Below, piece by piece: positions 5,834 to 6,364 of a DNA stretch of 6,364 bases; the first letter of the stretch is position 1, and the number at the start of each line of letters is the position of its first letter. The DNA is from Ilumatobacteraceae bacterium (GTDB lineage Bacteria; Actinomycetota; Acidimicrobiia; Acidimicrobiales; Ilumatobacteraceae): positions 12,861-19,224 of the forward strand of contig JANRBC010000098.1 in NCBI GenBank assembly GCA_030727685.1. Direction: 5' to 3'. The translations under genes and the position numbers were made by a program. The notes below the pieces were generated by a model. The model was not told the DNA's origin and did not search any database. It saw only the letters and a program-made list of their open reading frames with translations.

Positions 5834-6364
5834 TTAAGAGACTAGTTGCTTCTCTGCTTTCGGTCTCTTTAGATAAATCGCAAGAACTGGTATCAAGTAA
5901 GCCAAATATGCGATCACGCGGACTCTCTCAGGATTTGCATGCCAACCAAATAATCCGCGCATGAAATCATAAAAAGTTCCGCCGGCAGACCATATTCCAC
6001 TTTCAATTGTCCACGCTGACTCAATCAAATAACCAGTTTCTAAACCAAGGAGTTCACGAAATTCGTGAACCGTCTTGCCTGCGAGACCAGCGGCGAACAT
6101 CAGTAACAAAACTGCTGTCACGTTAAAAAAAGTCTTGAGGTTTACACGGCTACCTGCTCTAAAAATAGCGACGCCAATAGCTATCGAAACAACCAAACCA
6201 ATCAGACCGCCAATAACAACTGAAGAACCAGACGCTGTTTCAGTTTTGGCACTCAGCAAAAACAAGGCGGTTTCAAGACCTTCTCGTGCAACAGCAACAA
6301 ACGCAATCGTCACAAGTGCTCTCTTTGATGAAGTCTCGACTTTCTTGCGCAAGTCAGCAGTCAT
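5834..6364 (-). CDS. FTR1/EfeU-type iron permease, C-terminal part; runs off right edge
   Basis: This is a membrane permease of the FTR1/EfeU family, which imports iron through REXXE motifs in transmembrane helices. The visible 176 residues begin with a cytoplasmic-type stretch (TADLRKKVETSSKRA) and then AVAREGLETALFLLSA, which matches the second REGLE motif of the family. The first REGLE helix and roughly 100 N-terminal residues must lie beyond the window, so the Met at 6364 is almost certainly internal. Hydrophobic segments are at about 18-40, 47-68, 79-99 and 149-165. The loop ESAWTIESGIWSAGGTFYDF and the following FGWHANPERV match the family's C-terminal region, and the protein ends with a basic cytoplasmic tail. 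The stop is 3 bases before the ilvD ATG on the same strand, so both are probably co-transcribed from a promoter outside the window. Iron as substrate is inferred from the family. Confidence 0.85.
   Translation of the reverse strand: MTADLRKKVETSSKRALVTIAFVAVAREGLETALFLLSAKTETASGSSVVIGGLIGLVVSIAIGVAIFRAGSRVNLKTFFNVTAVLLLMFAAGLAGKTVHEFRELLGLETGYLIESAWTIESGIWSAGGTFYDFMRGLFGWHANPERVRVIAYLAYLIPVLAIYLKRPKAEKQLVS

Noticed and set aside
6362..6364. ATG at the right edge as the true start of the iron permease
   Set aside because: The visible part begins just before the second REGLE motif; family members have another REGLE helix and about 100 residues before it, so this Met is internal and the gene is cut by the window edge.
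1..6364. Search for a defence system, mobile element, CRISPR array, tRNA or rRNA
   Set aside because: No direct-repeat arrays, transposase or integrase motifs, RNA genes or unrecognised multi-gene cassette were seen; nearly every base is accounted for by the five genes and the ilvB leader.

Overview
This window reads as a chromosomal branched-chain amino acid (Val/Ile/Leu) biosynthesis locus, probably from an actinobacterium. All four ilv genes, ilvC, ilvN, ilvB and ilvD, lie on the minus strand. The actinobacterial assignment is an inference. It rests on the ilvB-ilvN-ilvC order with a Val-rich attenuator leader, a class I ketol-acid reductoisomerase, and a haloalkane dehalogenase resembling the mycobacterial DhmA/DmbB type. 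The moderate GC content and very tight packing (overlapping stop/start codons) would suit a compact aquatic lineage such as Acidimicrobiia, but that is a low-confidence guess.

Layout from left to right. Bases 1-698 hold the N-terminal 232 codons of ilvC, which runs off the left edge. It overlaps ilvN (698-1255) by one base, and ilvN overlaps ilvB (1252-3012) by an ATGA, so the three genes form one translationally coupled operon, ilvBNC, read right to left. Bases 3013-3172 are the ilvB leader. It holds a previously unannotated 16-residue leader peptide (MFNSKGTLSVSVVVIL), a GC-rich hairpin starting at its stop codon, and a strong intrinsic terminator (stem 3074-3097 plus a U tract). This is the layout of a ribosome-mediated transcription attenuator responding to Val/Leu/Ile supply. 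Bases 3217-4128, on the plus strand, encode a haloalkane dehalogenase of subfamily HLD-I with a complete catalytic pentad. Its end overlaps the end of ilvD (4118-5830, minus) by 11 bases. Upstream of ilvD, only 3 bases away, is the C-terminal part of an FTR1/EfeU-type iron permease (5834-6364, minus), which continues past the right edge.

How the genes work together. IlvB/IlvN (acetohydroxyacid synthase), IlvC and IlvD catalyse the three consecutive shared steps of Val/Ile synthesis. Regulation is visible at two levels: attenuation in the ilvB leader, and allosteric valine feedback through the ACT domain of IlvN, whose ligand-binding residues are retained. IlvD has the three cysteines expected of a [2Fe-2S] dehydratase and appears to be co-transcribed with an iron permease. 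The dehalogenase is the odd gene out, inserted in opposite orientation between the two ilv blocks. Its start lies only 44 bp from the start of the leader peptide, so the divergent promoters must overlap.

I found no mobile element, CRISPR array, tRNA or rRNA, and no clearly new multi-gene system. The most noteworthy items are the attenuator with its leader peptide, the wedged dehalogenase with overlapping divergent and convergent boundaries, and the iron permease-ilvD coupling.
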